Assembly (NCBI GenBank): GCA_958450325.1 | Contig: OY288248.1 | Coordinates: 1,798,001 to 1,862,000, forward strand | From: Agrostemma githago | Lineage: Eukaryota > Streptophyta > Magnoliopsida > Caryophyllales > Caryophyllaceae | Length of the DNA stretch: 64,000 nt | Reading direction: 5' to 3' | In this document: piece after piece, positions 43,723 through 56,218 of the stretch | How positions within the stretch are numbered: the first letter of the stretch is position 1 | How the letters are laid out: every line of letters starts with the position of its first letter | The notes under the pieces: generated by a model | The model's input: the letters and a program-made list of their open reading frames with translations, nothing else | Databases searched by the model: none | What the model was told of the DNA's origin: nothing | Translations under genes and position numbers: made by a program

Positions 43723-46700
43723 ATGGCTGCTGAAATGAATACTCCATTGTCGGACCTTCCATCCGAAATCATCTCAAACATTTCAAAACATCTCGACAGT
43801 GGAATCGACAGACGTCAATTCCACTCTGTCTGCAACAAGTGGCATTCTACTTCTTCTTCTTCTTCTCCCCATGTTAATACTACTCTTCTATCTCCATTAT
43901 TCCTTCCTTTACTCATCCCAAACCCGGCCGGTCATCGTCTTCCATTCACTGACCGGCCAGTCATCCTTGTCGCACGTGCCGTCTTTCTCGTAAAACCTCT
44001 TTCTCCATTATCACCGCTTTCTCAGGGTTTTCTTCTGACCGTCGAGGAAGTTAATCCTGGGAAGCTTCGAATTCTGTACCCACTCTCGACTGATCGTGTT
44101 ACACCTTTACCCTCGAATTGCCCCGAATATTTAGACTTGTCACGGTTCAGAGTATCCCAAGTTGCTAAAAGCTATGGTTTCAAGTATAAAACCGACAACA
44201 ACGACGATGTTCCGGGTGTTATTAGGGTTGTCCTCTGTTCTGGTTATACTACTGCCATGGTGTTGTATGGGAAAGGTACGGTTAAAATATAAGGTTTTGT
44301 ATTATTGGATCGATAATCGCAGTATCTTCTAACCTCGTAGATGTAAAGTTTTATTACTCCTGGCATGGTGTTGTATGGGAAAGGTAAGGTTAACATAAAG
44401 TTTTCGTATTATTGAATCGTTTTTCCCCAAATAATTACATTGACACTCTGTTTACAGCAGCGGATCTCCCGTCCCATTTTTGTGTCCCACTTCGTTTGCC
44501 ACACCATGCACTGGATGACACATCGCATACTCAACAAATAAAACAAGTAACAAATATCATACACTTGTTGATGTGTCATTCAGTGTATGGTGTGGCACAC
44601 AGAGTGAGACACAAAATGGGACGGGAGATCCGCATTGTCTATTTACAGGGCTACAAAGATTTTACTATAATCACAATATCTTCTAATATTGGTAAATAAT
44701 ACTTCCTCCATTCAACTCCAATTTACTCATTTCTTTTTGTACATTTGCCGAGAGATATTTTAAATCGTTAATATCTTTCAGGAGGTATTAGTAAAAATTA
44801 AGTATAATTTTTTTGATATTCTTATTCTACTCGTCAATATGAATCAAATCAAATCTCACATGATAATAATTTATCTTGTAAATTGTGTAGAATTTTGAAG
44901 ATCCTTTTGATTTGTGAATAATATTGAAAATACTTGTGGGTAAATTGAACTTGAATGGAGTGAGTATACTTGTTTCATAATATCGATAATATTAACGGTT
45001 TGCTAAACTACTCATATATAGTTATATGCCGTAATAATATGATATTTCTATCATGATTAGACCTCACAAACAGATTGCGTCATGTTGGTGTTCGTGTCAT
45101 AAGTAAAAGGGTTATGAACTCATGAATCCCTTTGCCCAAACCTGATCCATTTAAGTCTCGTGTTCGTGTTCGTGTTGACACACTCACATAAATGGATCAT
45201 TAAGTCTCAGATCAACTCAAACTTGTTGATTTTGTGTTGTGTTTTCGTGTCAGGTCTTTAGACTAATTTAGGAAAACAGGGTATTCTTGTTGGGTTTGTG
45301 TTTACGTAACTTGATCCAATTATATCTCGTGTCCAGTTCGTGTTGACCCCCTTATATAAATGGGTAATCAAGCCTCAACGGCTCAACCCATACCCCATTA
45401 ATATTGTAGCCGGTTGGTGTTGTGTTTTCGGGTTGTGTCATCGTTTGCAGTCTCAAACATTCATTCTTGATACCTCTATAGGTACTCTTATCAGGTTAAG
45501 CCTAAAAAGCGGAGATTGGTGCTATATTCGTCACAGTATCATTTCTTCGTTCTTGGACGTGATCAGTGATGGAGAAACCCATGTTCGAGCAATTGATTGT
45601 TATGGAGATGTTCATGTAATTGATCACAGGGTGGCCAAGGTGGTCAAGTCCATCGTTCCTCGTTCAGTAATTCCGAGACTTGATCATGTAAATCTATTGC
45701 AATCCAATGGGGAACTCTTCGCTGCAACCTATTTCATCGAATCACCTGGAGAGGCTAGATTCAAGATTTACAGGCTAGACGAAGCGAGAGGTGAATGGAT
45801 GAATGCTGGTAGCAAAACAGAATGCAACAAAGTACTTTTTGTAAGCTCTTACTGGAGCTTTTTTCTCTATACAGACGACTTGGATCTTTTCGACAGTTAT
45901 GCTAAACGCAAACGGAAGATGATGACAGCGAGGTCTGGTAATAATCGCGTGCCACCAAAGAGTACTGTAGACGGGGAATACGTGATTTATCTGGAGAAAT
46001 CTTTTCCGCCTCCTAAATCCACTTATGCAATATGCAGTATGTATGAAGGCGCGAGTTTAGAAATCGGCATTAAGGTCTTCTTTTTTGATAGCAATGATTC
46101 GGGTGTTTGGATGAGGTCGCTTCGTTGGACTATGACTGATGTGCTGTGGCCACCTCCTACCTGGTTTTGGCCAGACACCGAGTTATCAGACAGGTAGACT
46201 GTTCCCCTGTATCACAGCCAGCGTGACCATGAATGAGTTCGAATCCTGACAGTACCCAATATAATAATTAATACTTCCATTCTGTGTGTTATTGTTGCAG
46301 GGATGATGAAGAATTCGATATCTACAGCAGTAATGCTTCACCTTACAGCATGGTGAATGCTTCTACTGGAGTGGCTGCCTTGAACAAACGAGGTGGTATC
46401 GAATCAATGAACTCTGCTCCTTCTTGGTGCTCAGATTTCGATGCTATGGCAATTGATGATGATACAGATGTTTCCACAGCTTCCGAGAGCTCTCGTGCTC
46501 TGAGTACTCAGGTAATTAAAGAGCTACATACATACTCAGGTCCGTTTATATTCTATTACTTCCAACATTTCCCTGTATTTGATTTGGCAGGACGACGTAA
46601 ACACAGAGCATTATTCGACAGTGATGTTTGAGGGACTCAGCATCAAGGCTAACCTTGTGCCGACTCTAAAAAAGGTATGGGCGAAGCACGGTAACATCCT

Positions 46701-47109
46701 CGAAGGAAGCATAATCCATAATTCCGACATATTATCAAGGTCTGCAGAGTCGTTGGCAACAGCATTGCTTATCCTCGAGACCTTCTCAGGACGTTCGTTG
46801 ACTGAAACTCGAGCAAATTACTTAAGCACGGTCCTGTGTGATCTACGACATATGAACTTCAAAGTAGATTGGTTGGTACCCTTTGTCGACAAGGCTGTAC
46901 TCGTTCACAAAACTAAACCGTTGATTGATTCTTTTGTGGATTACAATCGGATCAAAGCGCAGACAGCGGAAATGCGAATGAAGCTCTTTGATGAATTGGT
47001 TAAGTTGGATGAAGTAGAACAAGAAGAAGATATGGTTTCAGTCTCTGAGAGATTTCTTGTGTTAGAATCAATCGATTTTGATCAGAGTTTAGGTCAGGGA
47101 TTGTACTAG
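43723..47109 (+). CDS. Gene C: diverged F-box / DUF295 / PEARLI-4-MATH-CC-type tail gene
   Basis: Proposed exons are 43723-44275, 45482-46193, 46301-46511 and 46591-47109 (664 aa, frame kept through all joins). The F-box is at about residues 8-45 (PLSDLPSEIISNISKHL...CNKW). The DUF295/SKIP23-like region spans exons 1 and 2 and ends VLWPPPTWFW. Exon 3 is an acidic Ser-rich linker. Exon 4 is the helical tail (LVPTLKKVWAKHGN, NFKVDWLVPFV). The last junctions correspond in position to those of genes A and B. Intron 1 exists only in C (1206 bp; it holds a MITE and a partial duplication of the exon 1 end). Unlike B, all frames are open. The predicted role is an SCF-type substrate receptor; the substrate is unknown. 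Confidence 0.83.
44252..44419 (+). repeat. Tandem duplication of the gene C exon 1 / donor junction
   Basis: CATGGTGTTGTATGGGAAAG plus GTA(C/A)GGTTAA and ATTATTG(G)ATCG occur at 44252-44312 and again 107 bp later. The second copy has the stronger donor GGTAAGG; its use would add an in-frame-tested segment that contains a stop, so the first donor was chosen. Confidence 0.85.
44457..44637. mobile_element. MITE in intron 1 of gene C
   Basis: GCGGATCTCCCGTCCCATTT near the left end is inverted as AAATGGGACGGGAGATCCGC at the right; the inner arms GTGTCCCACTT/GAGTGAGACAC and CACACCATGCACTGGATGAC / GTCATTCAGTGTATGGTGTG extend the pairing. About 180 bp, nearly a full hairpin. Confidence 0.85.
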
Positions 47110-47746
47110 TTACTACTAGATTATTGAGCTACGAGTGAGTCAAACTATTTTATCCGATCTATAAAACTCAACTCGAAAAAGTTTGATTTATATTTGATCC
47201 ATCTAATCAACTATATAAGGCCAAATAATTGTTTAGCATTCGGACCAAATCAATCCCGTCCTTAACAATGCAATCGCGGTCCATTTTAAAAAGATTATCC
47301 TACTTTTATTTGTAAAAATTGAAATTATTCGATTATTTGAGTCGACAAATCAAATCAAATCAAATCAAATAATTAGCTTAAAAAACTCGGTTCAAATACA
47401 AATCAAATACAAGTAATAATCTCCATATTCGACAAACTTAAATAAAATAATCAAACTTTAGAAGAATACAAATTATAAATGCGTGATTTTTATCTTCAAA
47501 CCGATCTTAACAATGATGGACGTATCTATCGTAAATAGAGATCATAAATGCATGCATGCATGCATGGGAGGATGCATGACACGTGAAATGAGTACGTCGA
47601 CTTACAAATGTGTTGTTGTTTCCCTCTTTGCTGACTCCAACAATTGGCAACACAACCATATTAATTTATGATGATTCCATTTCTCATCCAATTCTATTAA
47701 TTACAAGTAAATAACATTGTTTTAGTCCCAAAAAAAACTAAGTAAA

Positions 47747-49761
47747 ATGACAGAAATAGTACAACAACTCTCCCAAAAAGGGCCACAACCCTTAATTTTT
47801 AGGGTAACAAAGCAAAAACCAACCCTAATCACCCCAAAACACCCCACACCCTATGAGTTCAAGCACCTCTCCGAAATCGACAACCAACAACGTCTTAGGT
47901 ACTTAGAATCAGGCATCCTGTTCTACAGGTCCGGTCCATCAACTGGACCGGACCCAGCAGAACTGATCAAGGATGCCCTAGGAAATGCCCTAGTGGCTTA
48001 TTACCCGTTGGCTGGACGACTGAGGGAGACAGAAGACGGGAAGTTGGTTGTCGAGTGTAATGAAGAAGGGATCGAGTTTGTCGAGGCGAATACAGATGTT
48101 AGTCTTGTCGATTTTGGTGAAGAACCGGTTTTATTACCGCCTTTTCCTTGCATTGAGGAGCTACATTGTGATACGTCTAAGTCTAGTTCATCTCTAGACT
48201 ATCCTCTCATTCTTATTCAGGTATATATATATATATAAACCATCGATCATCAGTATTGTTTATGTCTCGATCATTTGTTTACTTTTATATTATTCTCGAG
48301 GACTATTTATATAGTTTTGACGTAACAGGTGACCCGACTCAAATGTGGTGGGTTCATATTGGCACTTAAAACAAACCATGCGGTTCTAGATGCGGGTGGC
48401 GTATCCCAATTCATGAACGCGGTTGCAGAACTAGCACGTGGAGCTGACTTCCCATCGGTGCACCCGGTGTGGGACCGTCACCTACTTTGTGCTCGAAATC
48501 CACCTCAAGTCACCCATGCGCACCACGAATATGATGATGACGATATAGACAACAACCCTCGCGATAATACCATTCTACCATTATTCGATGATGTTATTGT
48601 TAACAAGTATTTCTTCTTTGGTAAGTCATCAATATGTGAACCGAAAATTTCAGACTAAATTAATTAAAGGAAAACAAATGAATGAACGGACGCAGGGTTT
48701 TGCATGCGATACATTTTTCTAACATTTTCTTGTCTTGGTGGTCAATGAAAAAGCTATGATACAATTTCCCTGACAGGCTGTCAGACTGTTTGTTTATCTT
48801 TTATATTATTTGTAATAAATGCATGACTACTGAGGTAATTAAAGGTAAACAAATGAATGAACGGACGCAGGATTTTGCATGCAATCAATACATTTATCTA
48901 ACATTTTCTTGTCTTGGTGGTCAATGAAAAAGCTATGATACAATTTCACTGCCAGGCTGTCACACTGTTTGTTTATCTTTTATATTATTTGTAATAAATG
49001 CATGACTACAGAGACGAAAGAGTACGTATATCTGTTTACTGTTTCATTGTTTTACTTTGGTGATCGATGAATGAACAGGGCCGACTGAAGTCGCTAACAT
49101 AAGACGTTTCCTCCCGACACATCTACAGTCATCAACAACCTTCGAAATTCTCACTGCATGCGTCTGGCGCAGTCGCACAATAGCCATGCAGTTCAACCCA
49201 GTTGACGAGGTCCGGTTCAGGTTCTTGATCAACATCCGACACAAGCTGAACCCACCCATCCCAACCGGCTACTACGGCAATGTCATGGTCACACCGGTGG
49301 CTATAACCACTGCGCACGACCTAACCTCGAACCCTCTAGGGTACGCAGTGGAGCTCATAAAAAGAGTCAAGCGTTCCAGTACTGAAGACTACGTTAGGTC
49401 CGTGGTTGACTTCTTGGGTAGTAGTAAGCCGAGTTTTCATAGAGGGGCATGTACGTACTATGTGGTTGATATCAGTCGGGTCGGGTTTGACCATTGGGAT
49501 TTTGGGTGGGGTAAACCTGTGTATGGTGGACCGACTGAGGTTTGGTTCGGTAACCCAACCACTGGGTTCGGGAACTATTATTTGGCTGGCTCGAATGGTG
49601 ACGGTGAGACCGAGATTTTGGTTCCTATGTGTTTGCCTCGGTGGGCTATGAGCCGGTTTGTTGAAGAGTTGAATGGGTATAAGGAAGTTTCGGAGTTGGA
49701 ACAACCACTGTCTATATCCAGCTTCCCTGGAAAAGGGTATTGTGGCCTAAAAAGTCGATAA
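47747..49761 (+). CDS. BAHD (HXXXD) acyltransferase, benzyl/methanol O-acyltransferase-like
   Basis: Exons 47747-48220, 48329-48620 and 49079-49761; 482 aa; phases 0 and 1; GT/AG at each junction. BAHD enzymes transfer an acyl group from acyl-CoA to an alcohol or amine in the cytosol. The catalytic HXXXD motif is HAVLD (His175-Asp179) and the structural DFGWG motif is at 396-400. The N-terminal PLIFRVTKQKPTLITP and TPYEFKHLSEIDNQQRLRYL resemble the clade that includes benzyl alcohol O-benzoyltransferase and methanol O-anthraniloyltransferase; the actual substrates cannot be read from sequence. NHAVLDAGG replaces the usual NHTMCDGQG, a notable local change. The length is slightly above the usual 430-460 aa. 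A convergent copy lies at 50165-52673 and a 3' fragment at 42479-42870. Confidence 0.92.
48654..49010 (+). repeat. Tandem duplication of about 175 bp in acyltransferase intron 2
   Basis: ACAAATGAATGAACGGACGC, CATTTTCTTGTCTTGGTGGT and TTTATATTATTTGTAATAAA occur in both units, which are about 93% alike. It enlarges intron 2 but leaves the splice sites untouched. Confidence 0.92.
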
Positions 49762-50013
49762 TTATAGCATAAGAGTATAAGACAGATCCAAAACAATACT
49801 CATCGTAATATATAGCTCAAAAATCAATTAATAATAACTCGTGTTTTTAATGTGATAAATGTCCCTTTCAGTTGAGATTTACACTGTTTTGTGCTCGTTC
49901 TATACCATGTATTATAAGACGATTTTACAACGAAGAACACATTAGACGCATTCTACAATGAAAGAGACATTATTTAGATAATGGACCGGTCCTGTGTTGG
50001 AGAATATATACTT

Positions 50014-50146
50014 TATTTGGTGCAACAAAACGCGAACTTAATCACATTATAATATAGGGGCCTAGGGGGGCCAAAAGGGATTCAAACCTAAGATTTATAG
50101 TCCACGATACCTGGTTTTAACCACTAGGCAGCAAGTCATTTTCGAT
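50014..50146 (-). mobile_element. tRNA-derived SINE, diverged
   Basis: Minus-strand copy: complement of box B GATTCAAACCT, complement of box A GTTTTAACCACTAGGCAGC, and the internal CACATTATAATATAGGGG tail region. It lies in the 0.4 kb between the two convergent acyltransferases and directly abuts the 3' end of the minus-strand gene. Confidence 0.85.
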
Positions 50147-50164
50147 AAAGAATATTGTACGCGT

Positions 50165-52673
50165 TTACATCTTTGAGTATCCATCGAAAGATTTGGGTGG
50201 GTCCGATGAGGAACCACTCAAATACCCATTCAACTCTTCGACAAACCGACCCATAGCCAAACGAGGCAAAGATATAGGAACCAAAATCCCGGTTTCACCC
50301 TTCTCATTTTTACCACTCAAGTAATAGTTCCCGAATCCAGTGGTTTGACTACCAAACCAAACCTCACCGGATTCGCCATAAACGGCATTGCCCCACCCGA
50401 AATCACACATATGAATCTCAAGTCGACTGATGTCAGCTACGTAGTAAGTATACGTCCCTCTATGAAACTGAGCCATTTTATTGGTCGCCAGAAAGTCAAC
50501 CAAGGACTTAACATACTTTGAAGTAATGGTATGCTGCTTGACCCGTTTTATGAGGTCCACTGTGTACTCAAGCGGGTTTGAAATTAGGTCACGGACAATT
50601 TTTATAGCCACCGGTGTGACCGTGACATTGCCGTAGTACCCTGCAGGAATGGGCGGGTGAACCACGTGTCGGGCGTTGTAGATGAACATGAACCTAATCT
50701 CGTCGTCTAGAGTGAATTGTAAGGCTATTGTTCGACTACGCCATATACATGCCGTCACGATTTCGAATGTCGTTGATGACTTCAAGTGTGCCGGTAATAA
50801 GCCCCGTAATCTACCGATTTCTGTTGGCCCTGCAGATTTCTGATCTCTTTAAGACATTATTCACAATGCACTAAAGAGGATTTTCAATAATCTATAATTA
50901 AGATCAGAGAAAATATAGTCATGTGAAATATTGTTTAATTCATTTTTATCGTGAGCAGATTAAAAATGTCAAATTTTTATACTCCCTTCATCCCGATGAA
51001 TTCTTTGACTTTGCTTTAGACACAAAGGAAAAGAGCGAGGTCCAATGATGAGGTGACATGTGGCCTGGTGCCAAATTCATGAAGAGAGTCAAATTACATA
51101 TAAAAAGTATACCTCAAATAGAAAGGCAAAAAATTCATTGAGACGCTCCAATATTACTCCCTCTATCCTGGTCATTTGTTGTTTTCTTCAATTTTTGGGT
51201 GTCTCGATCAATTGTTGTCATTTCCATTTAAGGAAGGGGAGTGATAAAGTAATTTGATTCTTCACACCTAATTTGGTAAACTTGTCATTTACAAATTGGT
51301 CAATTCCAATTTTCTTGATCTGTGCCAAAATCGAATGACAACAATTGATTGGGACAGAGGAAGTATTTGCTAATGTAAAATGATTGATAACTTTGTGATG
51401 TAAAACGCGCATCGACAAACATAAAAAAGCAAATATATACTTTGGATTTGAATAGGTGTATCACACTTGAAGTCATCAATAACATTTGAAATCATATCAT
51501 CTCTTTTTACTCAATCATCTTGGTAATTGACCAATTTATCCTTCTCATTTCTCTCATCCTCGACAGTAAAAAGGTCATATCGATAACTTACCAAAGAAAA
51601 AAAATGTGTGAACAACATCGTTGAATGCCAAACTGGTGTCAACAATATTCTCTATATCATCATCATATTCGCATTGCGCATGGGTAATTTGAGGTGGATT
51701 CCGAGCACAGAGTAAGTGACGGTCCCACACTGGACGGAGTGACAGGGATTCAGCTCCACGCGCTAGCTCTGCAGCCGCGCGCATGAATTGACATACACCG
51801 GGCCCATCGGCTACTACGTGATTGAATTTGTACGCGAATATGAACCCACCACACTTGAGTCTGGTTACCTAAATGTGTTTGTTTCAAACGTATACAAAGT
51901 ACTAGTTTAAAATTAAGATCGATGCTACAAAAAGTGTGGTTGTTTGACATAATAAAACTATACTAATTCTTTTATGAAACTGTTTTCTAAAATATGTTCA
52001 GTGGACACGTGTTAATATAATATTCGCTTAGGCATAACCTCACAAGTATTGACATGTGTTTTATCACTTTATCAGACACTACTTCAATCTTAGGGGAAAA
52101 ACCCTAATTTTATAGAAATCCCTTAGAATAATTTTTTTTATATATTTGCCTACAACTGTTTCAAAGTAGACTTACTCGTAAGTTATGCATGCAACATTTT
52201 TTATATATATACCTGGATGAGAAGTATAGGATAATCCAGTAGATTAACAGAGTCTGAGGTCTCACAGTATAATTCCTCATTACAAGGAAAATGAGGTAAA
52301 ATCGGTTCACCAAAATCAACAAGACTAACATCGGCATTCGCCTCAACGAACAAGATCCCTTCCCCGTTACACTCGATCACTAACTTCTTCCCGTCTCCCT
52401 TCTCCCTCAGCCGCCCTGCGAACGGGTAGTAAGCCACTAAGGCTTTTCCTAGGGCGTTCTTTATAACCTTTACTGGGTCTGGTCCATCAACTGGACCAGC
52501 CCTGTAAAAATGGATCGCCGGTTCTAAGAACCTAAGACGTTGTTGGTTGTCTATTTCGGAGAGGTCCTTGAACTCATATGGGGTGGCCTCTAATGGTGAA
52601 ATTATATTAGACATGGTTGTTGCTTTATTACCTTGAATAATAAGGTTGTTTGTGAGACTTTAACTTCAGTCAT
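50165..52673 (-). CDS. Second BAHD acyltransferase, 5' frameshifted (possible pseudogene)
   Basis: Minus-strand exons are 52614(or 52673)-52213, 51868-51592 and 50829-50165, the same positions and phases as in the 47747 gene. The motifs are intact: HXXXD as HVVAD (151-155 of the 447-aa reading) and DFGWG (369-373). The ancestral start appears to be at 52673 (MTEVKVSQTTLLFKVIKQQP). That frame hits a stop after 23 codons because of an extra TA dinucleotide (ATATAA). A second ATG at 52614 is in frame with the rest and gives a protein beginning MSNIISPLEATPYEF, lacking about 23 residues of the N-terminal strand. Either the gene is a young pseudogene or it uses the downstream start. Intron 2 has two Stowaway MITEs. 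Confidence 0.85.
50982..51153. mobile_element. Stowaway-type MITE in acyltransferase intron 2
   Basis: CTCCCTTCATCCCGATGAAT pairs with ATTCATTGAGACGCTCC at the right; TA precedes it at 50980-50981. About 172 bp. Confidence 0.75.
51157..51363. mobile_element. Second Stowaway MITE, back to back with the first
   Basis: CTCCCTCTATCCTGGTCATT and the right end ATTGGGACAGAGGAAG, flanked by TA (51155-51156 and 51364-51365). The inner arms GATCAATTGTTGTCATT and AATGACAACAATTGAT are also inverted. Confidence 0.85.
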
Positions 52674-53030
52674 CTTAGTGTACGTAAATGGTACGTAACG
52701 TAGACAATATAATGTTAGTGTGACAAAGTGTATTGTGTTCAAGGGTCATCAAAGGGTTCCATACTTATATAGAGAACCGGGTAAAATATACAGAAAAGAT
52801 GATCACGTTCTCTCCAAATTATTTTCAATTCAGATCAATTATGTTCATTATTAATAAGTTTCAAAACTTAGACAATGAAAATAATTTAATTTTTTTTTAA
52901 TAAATTACAATTACTTATTCATTTATACTACTAATTTAAATAAAATGAATAAATAAGAGGAACATGGACTATCACATGTAGGGAACATTATATTTATTAC
53001 ATAACGGCGTAACCTATTTATTTATTTTTT

Positions 53031-53214
53031 CGGTTTTTCTAACGTGTGTCCACTATCCAGTGAACACACATTAATAAGTTAAATGCAGAAAGATTACCAT
53101 AGATACTATCACGAGAAGTTGATATATTTATTCATATTTACTATACTTAAACAATATTAATACAAATCTTTTCATAATTAAATCCTTAACGTATATCCAG
53201 TGAACACGTGTTAA
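53031..53214. mobile_element. MITE of the GGTTTTTCTAACGTGTGTCC family
   Basis: Left CGGTTTTTCTAACGTGTGTC, right TTAACGTATATCCAGTGAAC then CACGTGTTAA; the interior has ACTATCACGAGAAGTTGATA. Followed by a run of T. Confidence 0.7.
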
Positions 53215-53965
53215 TTTTTTTTTTTTTTTTTTTTGGTAAACTAACGGCATAACCTATTTACAGAAATACTTACTATGGTATATGAGCATACTAATCCTGC
53301 CCGTCATTTATACGGTCCATAATCCAACCCATTGACAATTTGACATCCACCTTATTTATCGGCCCATTAACTATCACGTTTATCTTCTTTTCAGTTCAGT
53401 TTAGTTCCGTTCTGTTTAATGATTCAATGTCATTGGATTTATTTTGTTTCATTCAATGATTCAATTTTGATCATTCAATTCAGTTCAGTTTTGTCTAGAT
53501 CTGAGCCCGACCCGACACCCGATCTGAAGATCCGAATATGATTCATAACCCAAATTAACCCGATATTACCCGAATGTTAATTGTAGCAGACGATTCAATG
53601 AGTCATACCCGAACTAGCCCGCCTGACACATCGACCTGATTGACCTGTTTGACAAGTCTACTCAGTAGGTTGCTCGGTTGCTCCTACTTATATCATGCAT
53701 GTCAAACCGTTCTAACCCAGATCAGTGACGGATGTAGGATTTTATTGTAATTTTGGGCTAAGCCCATATACTCTATAGTTTACATTTACAAATTTCTTAA
53801 AATATAGCCAAAAATTAACATCCCATTATGATTTAAACAAGTGGGCTTTTATTATGATTTTGGGCTAAAAATTCACATCCAATAACCTCATTAGTTACGG
53901 TCCAGAAAACGTGGAAACTGTTATCTTCGATAATTATAATGCGATTTACTAATCCCAGATTTGGG

Positions 53966-53996
<31 letters not shown>

Positions 53997-54265
53997 CTCA
54001 TGAGTCATGACAATTTTATCAATAGGCTATTTTATGTTTATTGATTAAAAGTATACTCAAATTTATTAAATGAATTTATTAAAAAAAAAAACACTCTTAG
54101 ATTTTTATATGAGTATCAATTACGGAAATCAATTTCAATTTTTAATTTTAGAACAAATAATCCATTATCGACCATATAAAATGAGTTACGTGACTGGTTT
54201 TCTTCTAATGGAAATGAGTTACGTGACTGATTTTCTTCTAATGGACGTTTTTTAGAGGGTTTAGG
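53215..54265. other. Intergenic DNA without a gene
   Basis: A long T run (53215-53234), an A run (about 53969-53996), CAGTTCAGTTTAG-rich stretches and a duplicated GAGTTACGTGACTGATTTTC phrase at 54182-54240. No coding region. Confidence 0.5.
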
Positions 54266-54405
54266 TCATGTTCTTTTGGACTTAAACTGACTGAACTTAA
54301 TTTAACTGAAACTGACTGAAATATAGAGACAAAATATGCCTCCTGGAGCTGAACTAAACTGAACTGAGCTGAAACTGACTGAATATAAGTTCAAAAGAAC
54401 AGGAT
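54266..54405. mobile_element. Small MITE (ATGTTCTTTTGGACTTA ends)
   Basis: Left CATGTTCTTTTGGACTTAAA, right TAAGTTCAAAAGAACAGG, about 140 bp; ACTGAACTGA-type repeats lie inside. Related phrases occur at 10450-10560 and 53390-53490. Confidence 0.75.
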
Positions 54406-54799
54406 TTTGCTCTTTGTATGATTGAAATTTTGACCTAATTCATTAAAGTTGTCATCATTTTTGTTCATACTCGATCTTGTGTTGCGTTGAATAATGTTTA
54501 CTTACTTAATTATCAACATCGTGAGTTGTTATTAAAAATATTAATCAATTTGTAACGTTAGACGTACGCACAATTCATTTATTATTGATAAAATGTTGCT
54601 CGATCATTTTACATAAAAAAGGTTGTTTCATGATCTTAAACCGTCTTACACAATAACTAATGATAGTCGAAATTGAATTTGAAGATGTCACGAATCAGAT
54701 CAGTTGACTCGATGACAACGGATTTGGATTAGGTCAGGACTTTTAATTTAAGTAATCGATCAAACTCATCTTACTTTTAACTAACAGTACAGATCAGTT

Positions 54800-54838
54800 C
54801 ATCTTAACCATTAGACAACTAAGATATCTTCGGTTTGT
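54800..54838 (-). mobile_element. SINE 5' fragment
   Basis: ATCTTAACCATTAGACAACT, then AAGATATCTTCGGTT: complement of the SINE head and box A. The box B half is not present, so only a remnant. Confidence 0.6.
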
Positions 54839-55339
54839 ACGTTATTTCTACTTCAATCAACGTGAAACTTGTTTAGTAAAATCGGGTCGTTTTCAGATTT
54901 GACCATTAATTAAGTAAATCACATTTTATGTGATTTAAAAACTATTTAAATTCTATTTAGATAAGGTGATATACCATCCACTTAGACTACTCATCTACTT
55001 AAATGAATCAATTTCAAACAAAAATTTAAACTATTGATCGGGACGACTGAAATATAATTAAACTAATTAACTATGTAATTCAAACGAGAAAGACTAAATA
55101 ATACGGAGTAAGAACGAAGATTTTAAACTTAAGACATATATACGAGTATTATCCATAATATATACTTTCGTCTATAACAAGTCAACAACATATTATCGAG
55201 TGTTTAGTAATAACACCTTTTATATAAACAAATAATATCGAAAATGACGACAATTGGCTTCATATCAGAATCGAACCTAAATCTCTTGATCTAGTAATGA
55301 ATAATACCAAACACTTATACATTAATTTACATTTTACAA

Positions 55340-55400
55340 GATGTCATCATGCATGATGATGATGCATGCATGCATGATGATGATGATGATGATGATGAAT
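55340..55400. repeat. ATG/GCAT microsatellite
   Basis: Interleaved GATGAT and GCATGCAT runs. Confidence 0.9.
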
Positions 55401-55617
55401 AATGTTTATTATTAATTACCTTCATATAATTCATATGCAATAATAACTACTTTAATTAATTTCCTTTCAAATTATATTAGCTATTCAATCAATAATACAT
55501 ACAATAATAACTATACCATATCACACACATACATACATACCTTATTATTCTTTCTATACCTCATAATTTTCCAACCCTATGGTGTATATAATATATATAA
55601 AAAAAAGTATATAATAA

Positions 55618-55802
55618 ACGGTTTTTCTAACGTATTATTATGTTAATAACTTATTTAGAGAAAAATTCAGAAGGATATATATATAGATAAATATGAGTCG
55701 AGATTTCAATATATATCCTCGTGAATCTTTTTTTTCTAAATAACTTATTATCACGATGTACATACATGTCCTAAGATCAGAACACACGTCAGTAAAACCG
55801 TA
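55618..55802. mobile_element. MITE of the GGTTTTTCTAACG family
   Basis: ACGGTTTTTCTAACGTATT at the left and CACGTCAGTAAAACCGT at the right; the inner arms CTTATTTAGAGAAAAATTCA and TTTTTTCTAAATAACTTAT are inverted too. It lies just past the 3' end of the bHLH gene. Confidence 0.75.
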
Positions 55803-55831
55803 ACAGCAATAATAATAATAACTTGACCATT

Positions 55832-56185
55832 TTAGCTTGTAGTAGTAGTAGTTGTTGTAGTTGTGGAGTATAAATCAACAATACTTCTCATAACATTCAC
55901 CTGTGTAGTAAGACACATAACATAATGCAAAGCTTCACCCAACAAACACTCCATATCATCCATGGCTTCTCCACCTGGGACCACCCTCCTCAGCTCCTCC
56001 TCCTCCTCAGCCGGCCCCACAACACGCGCTCTCACTCTCCTTCTCCTTCTCCTCCCTACAGCACGGCCGTGCAGGCCGGGCCTTAGTAGGACAGCTCGTG
56101 TCCAGGCTCGGCCTGGCCCCACGGCCGTGGCTAGGGCTGCATTTGCAGCCCATTTGATTTTTCTACATTTTTTTGCTACTATAAG

Positions 56186-56218
<33 letters not shown>

